A stretch of 64,000 bases of DNA, from positions 79,662 through 143,661 of the forward strand of contig CAZRGM010000032.1 of NCBI GenBank assembly GCA_964599635.1, in the 5' to 3' direction. The DNA comes from WJMT01 sp964599635 (GTDB lineage Bacteria; Acidobacteriota; Aminicenantia; Aminicenantales; Aminicenantaceae). Within the stretch, counting starts at the first letter, position 1; the number at the start of each line of letters is the position of its first letter. The translations under genes were made by a program, and so were the position numbers. This document shows, piece by piece, positions 32,432 to 40,185 of the stretch. Below the pieces are notes generated by a model. The model had not been told where the DNA came from, made no database searches, and was given only the letters and a program-made list of their open reading frames with translations.

Positions 32432-33790
32432 TTATTTTATTTTATATTTTTCTATTTTTGAATAGAGAGTTTTTCTGTCTATTCCCAAGATTCTGGCCGT
32501 TTTACTTATATTGCCATGTTGAGACTTGAGGACAGATTCTATGTGTTCTTTTTCAACTGTTTTTAATGTCTTATTTTTTTCTCCTACTGGAATAGACATG
32601 GAACTGCAGGAACCTATTCCATGGTAAATAAGGTCATCTAATCCAACTTTATGACCTCTTGTCAGCACCATGGATCTTTCAATGGTGTTCTCTAATTCCC
32701 GGATGTTTCCAGGCCAATCATAATCCATGATAGTTTTTTTAGCTTCGATGGTAAATCCTTTAATATCTTTTGATAGTTTTTGGTTATATTTTTGAAGAAA
32801 ATGATCTAAAAGGGGAAGTATGTCTTCTTTTCTTTCCCTTAAAGGGGGAATGTTTATAGGAACCACGCTTAGGCGGTAGAAAAGATCTTCCCTGAATTTA
32901 TTTTGTTTGACTCGTTCTTCCAAGCTTACATTGGTGGCTGCAATGATCCGAACATCCACTTTGATGGGTTCTGTGCTTCCAATCCTGGTTACCTCACGTT
33001 CCTGAATAACTCGCAGAAGCTTTGCCTGAATGTTCGTGCTTATATGGCTTATTTCATCCAGAAAGATGGTGCCTTTGTCAGCCACTTCGAATCGGCCATG
33101 TTTGGTCGCATAAGCTCCAGTAAAAGAACCTTTGACATGCCCGAAAAGCTCACTTTCGAAAAGAGTTTCTACAAGGGCCCCACAATCGACGACCACAAAA
33201 GGAGATTCTCTTCGTGGACTGTGTTTATGTATTTCTAAAGCAAGGAGTTCTTTCCCGGTTCCGCTTTCTCCGGTAATAAGAACTGTGCTTTGGGTGGGGC
33301 TGACTCTCTTCATGATATCGACGACCTTAGCCATAGATTTGCTTTTTCCTAGAACCATAGAGAATTTATCTTGGGCTGCAGGTTCAATATCTCTCTTTGA
33401 GTCTTGATGATTTATTGTATTAAGAGCTTTTTTCACTACGGAGCGCAGGTCTTTGGGGCGGAAAGGTTTCGCCAAATAATCGAAGGCTCCATGTTTAATG
33501 GAATTGACCGCAGATTCAATAGACGCAAATCCAGTGATAATGATCACTGGAGTTTCAGGAGTAGAAGACTTTATGATATCGAGGATTTTCATTCCTGGAA
33601 TTCCAGGGAGCTTTAAATCAAGGAGGACCACATCGAACTTGGACTTATTTAGAATATTGACAGCCTCTTCACCATCTCCGGAAGTGTCAACTGAATATCC
33701 CTCTTTGATGAGAACTTGACGGCACGCCTCTCTTATTGATTCTTCATCATCGATGATAAGTATTTTTGGATTTTTGTTGTTTGATTTCAT
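32432..33790 (-). CDS. NtrC-family sigma-54-dependent response regulator
   Basis: About 452 residues when started at ATG 33790; a TTG at 33805 would add five. The receiver domain has ILIIDDEE and phospho-Asp in VVLLDLKLPG. The AAA+ domain has Walker A GESGTGKELLALEI, the sigma-54 contact loop as GSFTGA, Walker B GTIFLDEIS and an R-finger region. The C-terminus is a Fis-type helix-turn-helix (ISKTARILGIDRKTLYSKIEKY). No sensor kinase is adjacent. Lying just upstream of the hydrogenase operon on the same strand, it probably activates the -24/-12 promoter there. Confidence 0.95.
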   Translation of the reverse strand: MKSNNKNPKILIIDDEESIREACRQVLIKEGYSVDTSGDGEEAVNILNKSKFDVVLLDLKLPGIPGMKILDIIKSSTPETPVIIITGFASIESAVNSIKHGAFDYLAKPFRPKDLRSVVKKALNTINHQDSKRDIEPAAQDKFSMVLGKSKSMAKVVDIMKRVSPTQSTVLITGESGTGKELLALEIHKHSPRRESPFVVVDCGALVETLFESELFGHVKGSFTGAYATKHGRFEVADKGTIFLDEISHISTNIQAKLLRVIQEREVTRIGSTEPIKVDVRIIAATNVSLEERVKQNKFREDLFYRLSVVPINIPPLRERKEDILPLLDHFLQKYNQKLSKDIKGFTIEAKKTIMDYDWPGNIRELENTIERSMVLTRGHKVGLDDLIYHGIGSCSSMSIPVGEKNKTLKTVEKEHIESVLKSQHGNISKTARILGIDRKTLYSKIEKYKIK

Positions 33791-34157
33791 TATAAAACAA
33801 CCCAAAGAAAGCTGAGGAAAATTTTTTTTCTTGATGAAAGAGAGATCTTCATTGATTGAATGGGTATCAAACTATTTTTTTTAGTAATTATACTGTATAT
33901 ATGGAACCTAAACAAGTTGAACCATGGGTTAATATTGACTAGAATAAAAAACTATGGATATATGCTTTAACTTTAATTTTTGTTTGCCCTGTTTAATATT
34001 ACCTGGGAAGGAAACGAATTAAGATCTTGTTAGAGTTGAAAATAAGGATATGTAAATATCTTTTTTAGTTTAGGTCTAATAAAGAAAACCAATTTAGACT
34101 TGCTTTTTTACTTGAAAAAAAAGTAAAATTTAAGAAAATAGAAAGCAAGGAGGAAAA
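33791..34157. other. Non-coding gap between the NtrC-type gene and the lipoprotein gene
   Basis: About 367 bp of AT-rich DNA separating divergent genes. A TTGACT-N17-ATATAT promoter-like pair occurs near 33932, and TTTTACTT/AAGTAAAA arms near 34105-34128 could form a small hairpin before the lipoprotein start. I see no open reading frame, RNA gene or repeat copy. Confidence 0.5.
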
Positions 34158-34832
34158 ATGAAAAAGAAGATTTTCTCATATTTAGGAATGGTGGCTCTTA
34201 TATTAATGATTTATAGCTGTTCCACTCATCCAGAAAAATCGATTTTAGCAAAGTATTTTAATGCGATGTCTCTTAATGATACAAATACTCTTTCCACTAT
34301 GGCCATCGAGCCTGCTGATTTTGATTTTAACTCATGGGAAATTGTCAATGTTTCTGAAGAGAGTGTGGATCCATTCAATCTGAATGAATTGGACAGCAAG
34401 GAAAAGGAGCTTAAGAAAAAAGTTGATGACTCCACCGTATATACTCTTAATGCTAGAGATGAAATGGATACTGCTAAGTTTGAGATGGAAAGACGACGAA
34501 CAAGGGCTAATATAAATAAATTCAATGAGGCTGAAGAAAATTATAACAAGTTGTATGAAGCCCATAAAGAACTCCGGAAACAATACAACGAAGTGGAGCG
34601 AGCTGCAGAAGAAGAAGAAGCAATTTCATTATTTTCTCTTGGAGGAGATTTTCCAAGAATAAGGGAGTTTGAAGGTGCGGTTCATAAGAAAGAGGTTGAT
34701 GTTAAGGTTCGTAGAAATGGAGAGGAAGTAAATTATAAGATTTATATGAGGCGGTATGAACTTAATGAACCAGATACAAATATTATTCACAATGGAAGAT
34801 GGATTATCCTTAGATTTAAGAAGCTTGACTAA
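34158..34832 (+). CDS. Coiled-coil lipoprotein of unknown function
   Basis: A 224-residue protein with a lipoprotein signal (MALILMIYSCST-type lipobox, Cys at about 21). Residues about 35-75 include EKSILAKYFNAMSLND, resembling periplasmic NTF2-like beginnings. Residues about 75-155 are strongly charged and heptad-like, predicting a coiled coil with an EEEEAISLF segment. The C-terminal part contains VRRNGEEVNYKIYM and NGRWIILRFKKLD, like a small beta domain. I do not recognise the family. It has a strong GGAGG site and stands alone before the tRNA pair. Confidence 0.7.
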   Translation: MKKKIFSYLGMVALILMIYSCSTHPEKSILAKYFNAMSLNDTNTLSTMAIEPADFDFNSWEIVNVSEESVDPFNLNELDSKEKELKKKVDDSTVYTLNARDEMDTAKFEMERRRTRANINKFNEAEENYNKLYEAHKELRKQYNEVERAAEEEEAISLFSLGGDFPRIREFEGAVHKKEVDVKVRRNGEEVNYKIYMRRYELNEPDTNIIHNGRWIILRFKKLD

Positions 34833-34858
34833 ACTTTTAGTAATTTCTTGACATCATA

Positions 34859-34887
34859 TTGACTCTTTTTTAATTTTCCTTTATAAA
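34859..34887 (+). promoter_or_regulatory. Promoter of the tRNA-Lys/tRNA-Glu unit
   Basis: TTGACT at 34859-34864, a 17-bp spacer and TATAAA at 34882-34887, ending 21 bp before the tRNA-Lys 5' end. Confidence 0.7.
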
Positions 34888-34908
34888 TACATGCCTATTT
34901 TTTGTGAT

Positions 34909-34983
34909 GGGCCGTTAGCTCAGGGGTAGAGCACCGGCCTTTTAAGCCGGGTGTCGCTGGTTCAAATCCAGCACGGCTCACCA
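34909..34983 (+). tRNA. tRNA-Lys (anticodon TTT)
   Basis: The acceptor stem GGGCCGT pairs with ACGGCTC. The anticodon loop CTTTTAA gives TTT. The T-arm GCTGG-TTCAAAT-CCAGC is intact. Discriminator A and encoded CCA are present. A promoter lies directly upstream, and tRNA-Glu follows after 9 bp. Confidence 0.96.
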
Positions 34984-34992
34984 TGATTACAC

Positions 34993-35067
34993 GCTCCTGT
35001 CGTCTAGCCTGGTCTAGGACACCGCCCTTTCAAGGCGGCGACACGGGTTCAAATCCCGTCGGGAGCG
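34993..35067 (+). tRNA. tRNA-Glu (anticodon TTC)
   Basis: The acceptor stem GCTCCTG pairs with CGGGAGC (one non-canonical pair). The anticodon loop CTTTCAA gives TTC. The T-arm is ACGGG-TTCAAAT-CCCGT. Discriminator G is present but CCA is not encoded, unlike the neighbouring tRNA-Lys. A T-run directly follows and may terminate the transcript. Confidence 0.95.
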
Positions 35068-35395
35068 TTTTTTGTTTCCCCTAAAAAACACGTTTTCCCT
35101 TTAAGCACCGTACAGCCAAATTAAGCGGGTTTAAGCAGAATCTGTGACATAATTGTGACACAGATGAAAGGAGACTGTCTTAATTCTCATATTATTTAGC
35201 GATAAAAAAAATTTTTTTTAAGAACTAATGTCTGAAAATTTTTGGTGTTCTTATTTCAAATTTTAATCGCCATTTTTTTATGAATAGGTCAGGTTAAATG
35301 TGAATTTCTTATTGACTGGACTTATTTTTTATATTTATGATGGGGAATGGAAATGATTAGAGGATAGTCATTTGATGAAAAAGAAAGGACACATC
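35068..35395. other. Gap between tRNA-Glu and the exported peptidase gene
   Basis: It contains, in order, a T-run after the tRNA, the paired TGTGACA words of CTGTGACATAATTGTGACAC (about 35150-35170), a repeat-family half element ending at 35295, and a TTGACT-type promoter-like site near 35325 before the peptidase gene. No gene is seen. Confidence 0.5.
35196..35295 (-). repeat. Partial copy of the dispersed palindromic repeat (copy I)
   Basis: On the minus strand it begins AACCTGACCTATTCATAAAA followed by AATGGCGAT and an AT-rich loop resembling the loop of copy A. It ends near a degenerate TATCGC. The right-hand module with the CAGGGCA hairpin is absent, so this is only the left arm of the full element. 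Confidence 0.6.
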
Positions 35396-36802
35396 ATGAA
35401 AAAAAGAAATTTTTTAGGACTGTATCTAATGGTAATGATTGCTACAATCGGATTTACTGACAGAGTTTCAGCTCAGCAGGAGGGGGTCATTACATCCTCC
35501 CTGCTGGAAAAGATGCGCAAAACAGATATTGACCAGGGAAAAATTAATGCCATCAGCAATAACAGCATTAATGACCTTATTCTTAACCGCTCTAATGTTG
35601 GTAAGATTGATCATTATTTTAAAGTTAAGCTGGATATTAAAGGCATCACGGACCAGGAGTCATCTGGGCGCTGCTGGTTATTCACGAGTCTGAATGTAAT
35701 CCGACAAAAGGCGAGGGAAAAATTCAATCTGGAAAGTTTTGAATTCTCGGAGAATTACTCATTTTTTTGGGATCAGCTGGAGAAATCCAATTTATTTCTG
35801 GAAAATATCATTAAAACCAGAGATAAAAAAGATCTGGACCAGAAAGTAAGATGGCTGTTTCAACATCCGGTCAGTGACGGAGGAGTATGGAATATGGCTG
35901 TCGGTGTTATAAAAAAATACGGGCTGGTTCCCAAGAGCGTTATGCCGGAAACATATCACAGCTCTCATACCAGAGACTTAAGCAGCATACTGTGTAAAAA
36001 ACTACGTGAGGATGGTATTCGTCTACGTCAGATGCACGAACAGGGGAAATCAGTGAATTCTTTAAGAAAAGCAAAAGAAGAGATGTTGATTGATATTTAT
36101 AAAATTCTGGTCTTTCATATGGGTGAACCGCCTGCCGAATTTATCTGGCGCTACAAAGATAAAGACGGAAACATCAGTGAACCCAAAACCTATACTCCTC
36201 TGGAATTTTTTCGGGAAACAGTTGATGTAGGACTCAATGACTATGTTATGCTGATGAATGATCCTACACGTGATTACTATAAACTATACGAAATTGAGTA
36301 CTACCGGGATATGGTGGAAGGGATTAACTGGAAATATATAAACCTGCCTAATGAAAAACTCAAAGAATTCGCTCAAAAATCTCTTTTAGAAGGAGAGGCT
36401 TTGTATCATGCTTGTGATGTTGGTAAGCAACTGAATCGGGAAGAAGGACTCCTGAGCCTGAAGAATTATGATTATGAAGCTCTATACGGAATTAAATTCG
36501 AGATGAATAAAAAAGAACGTATTTTAACAGCCGGAAGCGGTTCTAGCCATGGGATGGCTCTGGTGGGATTTGAAAAGGATAAGGAAGGAAACATCACTAA
36601 ATGGCTTCTGGAAAACAGCTGGGGACCAAAGTCAGGTCATCAAGGATACCTCACTATGACGGATGAGTGGTTTGATGAATACACATTTCGGCTGGTTGTT
36701 CATAAAAAGTACGTTTCTTCTGATGTGCTTAAAATCCTGGAAACAGAGCCTATCCTCCTGGAACCCTGGGATCCTATGTTTCTGCCCATGGAAGATAAGT
36801 AG
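35396..36802 (+). CDS. Exported C1B peptidase (bleomycin hydrolase/PepC family)
   Basis: About 468 residues from ATG 35396, chosen over an earlier TTG because GAAAGGAC lies upstream and the signal peptide (FLGLYLMVMIATIGF, cleavage near VSAQ) follows. The C1B triad is visible: Cys93 in SSGRCWLFTSLN, His385 in GSSHGMALVGF and Asn407 in LLENSWG. PepC/bleomycin hydrolases are usually cytoplasmic aminopeptidases that form hexamers. A signal peptide places this one in the periplasm, implying use of external peptides or a remodelling role. It stands alone, downstream of tRNAs and repeat DNA. Confidence 0.92.
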   Translation: MKKRNFLGLYLMVMIATIGFTDRVSAQQEGVITSSLLEKMRKTDIDQGKINAISNNSINDLILNRSNVGKIDHYFKVKLDIKGITDQESSGRCWLFTSLNVIRQKAREKFNLESFEFSENYSFFWDQLEKSNLFLENIIKTRDKKDLDQKVRWLFQHPVSDGGVWNMAVGVIKKYGLVPKSVMPETYHSSHTRDLSSILCKKLREDGIRLRQMHEQGKSVNSLRKAKEEMLIDIYKILVFHMGEPPAEFIWRYKDKDGNISEPKTYTPLEFFRETVDVGLNDYVMLMNDPTRDYYKLYEIEYYRDMVEGINWKYINLPNEKLKEFAQKSLLEGEALYHACDVGKQLNREEGLLSLKNYDYEALYGIKFEMNKKERILTAGSGSSHGMALVGFEKDKEGNITKWLLENSWGPKSGHQGYLTMTDEWFDEYTFRLVVHKKYVSSDVLKILETEPILLEPWDPMFLPMEDK

Positions 36803-36918
36803 ACTGGGGTGAAGACTTCCTGAAATATAGAAATGCCTGATTCATTTCAATGTCAAGATAATTAAAGACAGATTGAAAGATTTTGTGATAATCTAGATAG
36901 TTTTCTAAACTTTAAATT

Positions 36919-37119
36919 TTACTGATTCTTTTTTTTGTTCTTTTTATAGAGCCAGTAAAGAAAGACAGCAGGTGCTTCATAAAAGGCGATAATGATGGGC
37001 GAAAGGATGAGCCAATAGATGTTAAAATCAGGGATAAAAAGAATTAAAAATCCGACTATCCCCCCTACAGCAGTAATTATTGATCCCATTAAAAGCAAAT
37101 TAACAGAGACTTTATTCAT
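36919..37119 (-). CDS. Small two-helix membrane protein
   Basis: A 66-residue protein with two hydrophobic helices (about 7-27 and 33-57) and a Lys-rich tail (YKKNKKKNQ), giving inside-facing termini. It is not recognised. It lies 30 bp after the HD-GYP regulator gene on the same strand and is likely co-transcribed with it. Coding status is supported by the consistent membrane pattern and ATG start. Confidence 0.5.
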   Translation of the reverse strand: MNKVSVNLLLMGSIITAVGGIVGFLILFIPDFNIYWLILSPIIIAFYEAPAVFLYWLYKKNKKKNQ

Positions 37120-37149
37120 GGATGTTCAATTTTATTGAATTAAAAATCA

Positions 37150-38541
37150 TTAAAGATGAAAATCTTTTTTGCTGCAGACTTTAATGGCTGCTTCTGATAC
37201 TTTTTCGTCATAGAGAATCCCTTTGTTCTTCTTGATTTCTTCCAGGGCTTCTTCCAGGCTGTGAGCTGCTCTATAAGGACGATGAGAGGCCATGGCCTCT
37301 ATCACATCAGACACAGCGAGTACTCTAGCTTCAATCAATATTTTATCCCCTGAAAGTCCGTTCGGGTAACCGCTTCCATCCATGCGTTCATGGTGCTGTT
37401 CTATAATTTTTGTCACAGGCCATGGAAAATGAATTGGCTTAAGGATATCGGCTCCAACTTTAGGATGGGTTTTAATCATATTATACTCTTCTTGAGATAT
37501 TTTTCCTGGCTTACTCAGAATTTCAGCCGGGATATAGATTTTACCTATATCATGGAGTGTGCCTGCCATACGTATTCCCTCTATTTTATCTTTTTCAAGT
37601 CCCATTTCTTTAGCAATCATAACCGCCAGTTTTGTGACGCGGCGCTGATGCCCGGCTGTATAGGGATCTCTTGTTTCAATGGTATGGGCCATAGCTTCAA
37701 CCGCGCCTTCCATAGCTCTTCTTTGTTCTTCCCAGCTTTTTTGTAATTGTTTTTCTGCTTTTTTTCGTTGGGTGATATCTGAAAAAGCAATGGTTAATCC
37801 TGTTACTCCCCCTTTTTCATTAAGAATAGGATTTATATTTTGAAGAACAGGGATTTTTAGTCCGGATTTGGAGTGCAGGATAGCTTCATGAAGAATTCTG
37901 GTCTTTTTTCCTTTTAATAATTTATCTATGGGCATGGTTAGACGATTTTCAGTTTTTTCACTATAGATAGGATAGACTGTATCCAAGTCTTTGTTTAAAG
38001 CCTCGTTGAGTTTCCATCCAGTCATGTTTGCGCCTTGTTTGTTTATATAAGAAACCTCTCCATTTTTGTCAGTAGCAATAACACCATCTCCTATGTTTTC
38101 AAGGATAGTGAACAGCCATTTTTCCCTGTCTTTGAGTTTTCTTCCCATTTCAAATTTATAAAGTGCGATTTCAATAGTCGTTTTCAGGTCCCGTTCTTCA
38201 AAGGGTTTTAAAAGATAGCCAAAAGGCTCTGTTTTTTTGGCTTTTTGAATGGTTGTTTCGTCTGAATACGAAGTGAGATAAACAATGGGTATGTTGAGTT
38301 CCGTAAAAATATAATCAGCGGCCTCCAGCCCGCTTAATTTGTCTTCGAGCATGATGTCCATAAGAACGATGTGAGGGGATTCTCTTTTAGCTTTTTTTAT
38401 GGCTTCTTCTGAATTGGAGGTCACACTAATGGCTTCATATCCTAGAGTCTGCAGCATATTAAGCACATCCCGGGCAACGATGACTTCATCTTCCACCACA
38501 AGAACTTTAGTTTTTTCTAATTTTGATTTTTGTTGGTTCAT
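37150..38541 (-). CDS. Response regulator with PAS and HD-GYP domains
   Basis: A 463-residue protein. The receiver domain (about 8-125) has VLVVEDEVIVARDV and phospho-Asp in IVLMDIMLED. A PAS domain (about 140-265) has ILENIGDGVIATDKNGEVSYINK. A short coiled linker leads to an HD-GYP domain (about 285-455) with TLHDIGKIYIP, HPKVGADIL and HHERMDGSGYPNGLSG. HD-GYP proteins hydrolyse cyclic di-GMP; all metal-site motifs are present. It may therefore couple a sensor kinase and small-ligand sensing to c-di-GMP breakdown. No cognate kinase is adjacent. Confidence 0.94.
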   Translation of the reverse strand: MNQQKSKLEKTKVLVVEDEVIVARDVLNMLQTLGYEAISVTSNSEEAIKKAKRESPHIVLMDIMLEDKLSGLEAADYIFTELNIPIVYLTSYSDETTIQKAKKTEPFGYLLKPFEERDLKTTIEIALYKFEMGRKLKDREKWLFTILENIGDGVIATDKNGEVSYINKQGANMTGWKLNEALNKDLDTVYPIYSEKTENRLTMPIDKLLKGKKTRILHEAILHSKSGLKIPVLQNINPILNEKGGVTGLTIAFSDITQRKKAEKQLQKSWEEQRRAMEGAVEAMAHTIETRDPYTAGHQRRVTKLAVMIAKEMGLEKDKIEGIRMAGTLHDIGKIYIPAEILSKPGKISQEEYNMIKTHPKVGADILKPIHFPWPVTKIIEQHHERMDGSGYPNGLSGDKILIEARVLAVSDVIEAMASHRPYRAAHSLEEALEEIKKNKGILYDEKVSEAAIKVCSKKDFHL

Positions 38542-38626
38542 TCGATTTATTTCTCTTTGAATAAAATCAATACATATTTAGACAAATAAGTCAATTTATT
38601 TTATAAAATTTATAGCTATAGTAACT

Positions 38627-38665
38627 AACCTGAACAATTCATAAAAAATGGCGATTTTTTCATGA
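38627..38665 (+). repeat. Solo left end of the dispersed repeat (copy J)
   Basis: AACCTGAACAATTCATAAAA followed by AATGGCGATTTTTTCAT matches the left terminus of copies A and B. No matching right end is found before the rubredoxin gene. Confidence 0.65.
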
Positions 38666-38703
38666 TTTATTTTCATATTGTTTCCGAAAATAAGATGAGA
38701 GTG

Positions 38704-38732
38704 TTGACAAAGACTTTGGAATAATCTAATTT
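38704..38732 (+). promoter_or_regulatory. Promoter of the rubredoxin-perR operon
   Basis: TTGACA (38704-38709), a 17-bp spacer and TAATTT (38727-38732). The same TTGACA-N17-TAAYTT form occurs before rplU and tRNA-Val in this window. Confidence 0.6.
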
Positions 38733-38736
38733 TAAT

Positions 38737-38768
38737 TTATAATAAATATAGATTTATAATAATTATAA
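38737..38768. promoter_or_regulatory. Tandem Per boxes before rubredoxin-perR
   Basis: TTATAATAATTATAA at 38754-38768 agrees fully with the PerR consensus TTATAAT-N-ATTATAA and extends into a longer palindrome. TTATAATAAATATAG at 38737-38751 is a second, two-mismatch copy directly before it. Both lie just after the promoter, where bound PerR would block transcription. Confidence 0.75.
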
Positions 38769-38785
38769 ATAACAAGGAGACATAA

Positions 38786-38944
38786 ATGGAAATGTATCAA
38801 TGTTCAGTTTGTGGTTATATTTATGATCCAAACTCAGGAGATCCGGATAATGGAATAGAAGCCGGGACTGAATTTGAAAATCTTCCTGATGACTGGATCT
38901 GTCCTGTGTGCGGTGCCGATAAAGATTCTTTTGAGAAGTCATAG
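38786..38944 (+). CDS. rub: Rubredoxin
   Basis: A 52-residue rubredoxin. Iron is held by the two CxxCG knuckles, CSVCGYIYD and CPVCGADKD. The conserved GIEAGTEFENLPDDW segment is complete. The ATG at 38786 has an AAGGAG site. Rubredoxins donate electrons to peroxide- and superoxide-reducing enzymes in anaerobes. It is the first gene of a pair with perR, behind Per boxes, so it is probably induced by peroxide. Confidence 0.97.
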   Translation: MEMYQCSVCGYIYDPNSGDPDNGIEAGTEFENLPDDWICPVCGADKDSFEKS

Positions 38945-38976
38945 AAATTGGATTAAAATAAAAATTAAATATAATT

Positions 38977-39438
38977 ATGAAAAACATAAAAGACTGTCTG
39001 AAAAATCTTAAGACCAATGGATTTAAACTGACACCCCAGAGACTTGCGGTCATAGAATTTTTAGACGGAAATTCCACTCATCCATCAGCGGCTGAACTTT
39101 TCAAAAAATTAAAGAAAAGATACCCCATGTTATCTTTTGCGACGGTTTACAACACACTAAGAATGTTGGTCGAAGCCAATGAGATTAAGCAGTTGACTAT
39201 AGGATCGGATAAAGTCAATTTTGATCCGAACACAGATCGTCATGATCACTTCCTTTGTCAAAAATGTGGGAAAATTATTGACATAGTTCCTGATAAAAAG
39301 ATGGAAATCAAAGAAGTTGAAGGCCATCAAATAATTGATCGTCAGATTTATTATTATGGAATTTGCTCGGATTGCCTTAAGTTAGGTGAGAGCCAGGAAA
39401 AATCGGAGAATCATTCAAAAAATAAAAGACAGCATTAA
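38977..39438 (+). CDS. perR: PerR/Fur family peroxide-responsive repressor
   Basis: A 153-residue Fur-family protein. The winged helix contains FKLTPQRLAVIEFL and YPMLSFATVYNTLRML. The metal-sensing site is in DRHDHFLCQKCG, and the structural zinc site uses CQKCG with CSDC near the end. The RxxVxxxL-type recognition helix and the perfect Per box upstream of its operon favour PerR over Fur or Zur. It likely represses itself and rubredoxin until peroxide oxidises the metal site. Confidence 0.9.
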   Translation: MKNIKDCLKNLKTNGFKLTPQRLAVIEFLDGNSTHPSAAELFKKLKKRYPMLSFATVYNTLRMLVEANEIKQLTIGSDKVNFDPNTDRHDHFLCQKCGKIIDIVPDKKMEIKEVEGHQIIDRQIYYYGICSDCLKLGESQEKSENHSKNKRQH

Positions 39439-39482
39439 AGAAGTCCTGAAATTGAAATAGACAGGATTGAGGTTTTCTTCTA

Positions 39483-39989
39483 TCAATTCTGAGAGGCCAG
39501 TGTCATGACCCACCTGGCAAAGGAGGCGGCTTCTTTAAGGTCATTTTTATCAGGGTGTGTGCTGGCTGAAGCAGCCATATCAACCCAGGCTCTGTGTTCA
39601 GGTGATTTTTCCAGAACCTCTAAGGCTTCAAAAGAGACTTTTCCTCTACACGAAAAACTTCCTAGAAGTTTTGCTTTAGAGGCAAGAACTGTCGCATGTT
39701 CTATGGCTTCTCTGGAGAGGCGGCTTCCTGTTAGAGAACCGTGGGTTGAGAAGAAAGCTATTTTTTTATTCGGGGGGATTTTTTTTATAAACGGTTCCAT
39801 GGCGTATGGAACGCTGTGAGAATGAACTGGAAATCCGATGAAAATAAGATCATAATCTTTGATCTCTTCAGCTTCCACTTCTCTAAAGGATTTTAACTGT
39901 TTTTCTCCCACTACAGTTTCATAAATTGCCTCGGCAACTTTTTTTGTATTTCCAGTGTGAGAGAAGTACGTAATAAGCGTTTTTTCCAT
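39483..39989 (-). CDS. Flavodoxin family protein
   Basis: A 168-residue flavodoxin-fold protein. The FMN phosphate loop is TYFSHTGNTKKVAEAI, followed by LIFIGFPVHSHSVPYAM and FFSTHGSLTGS, which contact the isoalloxazine ring. Short-chain flavodoxins replace ferredoxin or rubredoxin in electron transfer. It is convergent to the rubredoxin-perR operon and has a Fur-family-like palindrome at 40054-40070 in its promoter region, suggesting iron or peroxide control. Confidence 0.9.
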   Translation of the reverse strand: MEKTLITYFSHTGNTKKVAEAIYETVVGEKQLKSFREVEAEEIKDYDLIFIGFPVHSHSVPYAMEPFIKKIPPNKKIAFFSTHGSLTGSRLSREAIEHATVLASKAKLLGSFSCRGKVSFEALEVLEKSPEHRAWVDMAASASTHPDKNDLKEAASFARWVMTLASQN

Positions 39990-40053
39990 TTAAAAGCTCC
40001 CAGATATTTCTTGGCTTGATCGGTTCTAAATCTCGTAAAAAAATATCCAATTG

Positions 40054-40070
40054 ATGATAATTTTTATCAT
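40054..40070. promoter_or_regulatory. Fur-family-like palindrome upstream of the flavodoxin gene
   Basis: ATGATAATTTTTATCAT is a perfect 17-bp palindrome (7-bp arms, TTT centre) 65 bp before the flavodoxin start. Its GATAAT/ATTATC-like core resembles Fur boxes. The binding protein could be Fur or PerR. Confidence 0.5.
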
Positions 40071-40185
40071 ACACCAATAATCCAGTCAAATACTTATCTT
40101 GAAAGATGGCCTATATTTATGACAAATTGACACAAGTAAAACATCGAAGAGATTCTATCAATTTGACGGACACATGGAAAAGAGT

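Noticed and set aside
38763..39077. Minus-strand 104-residue reading frame
   Set aside because: It lies over rubredoxin and the start of perR, both clear genes on the plus strand, and its product looks like random translation.
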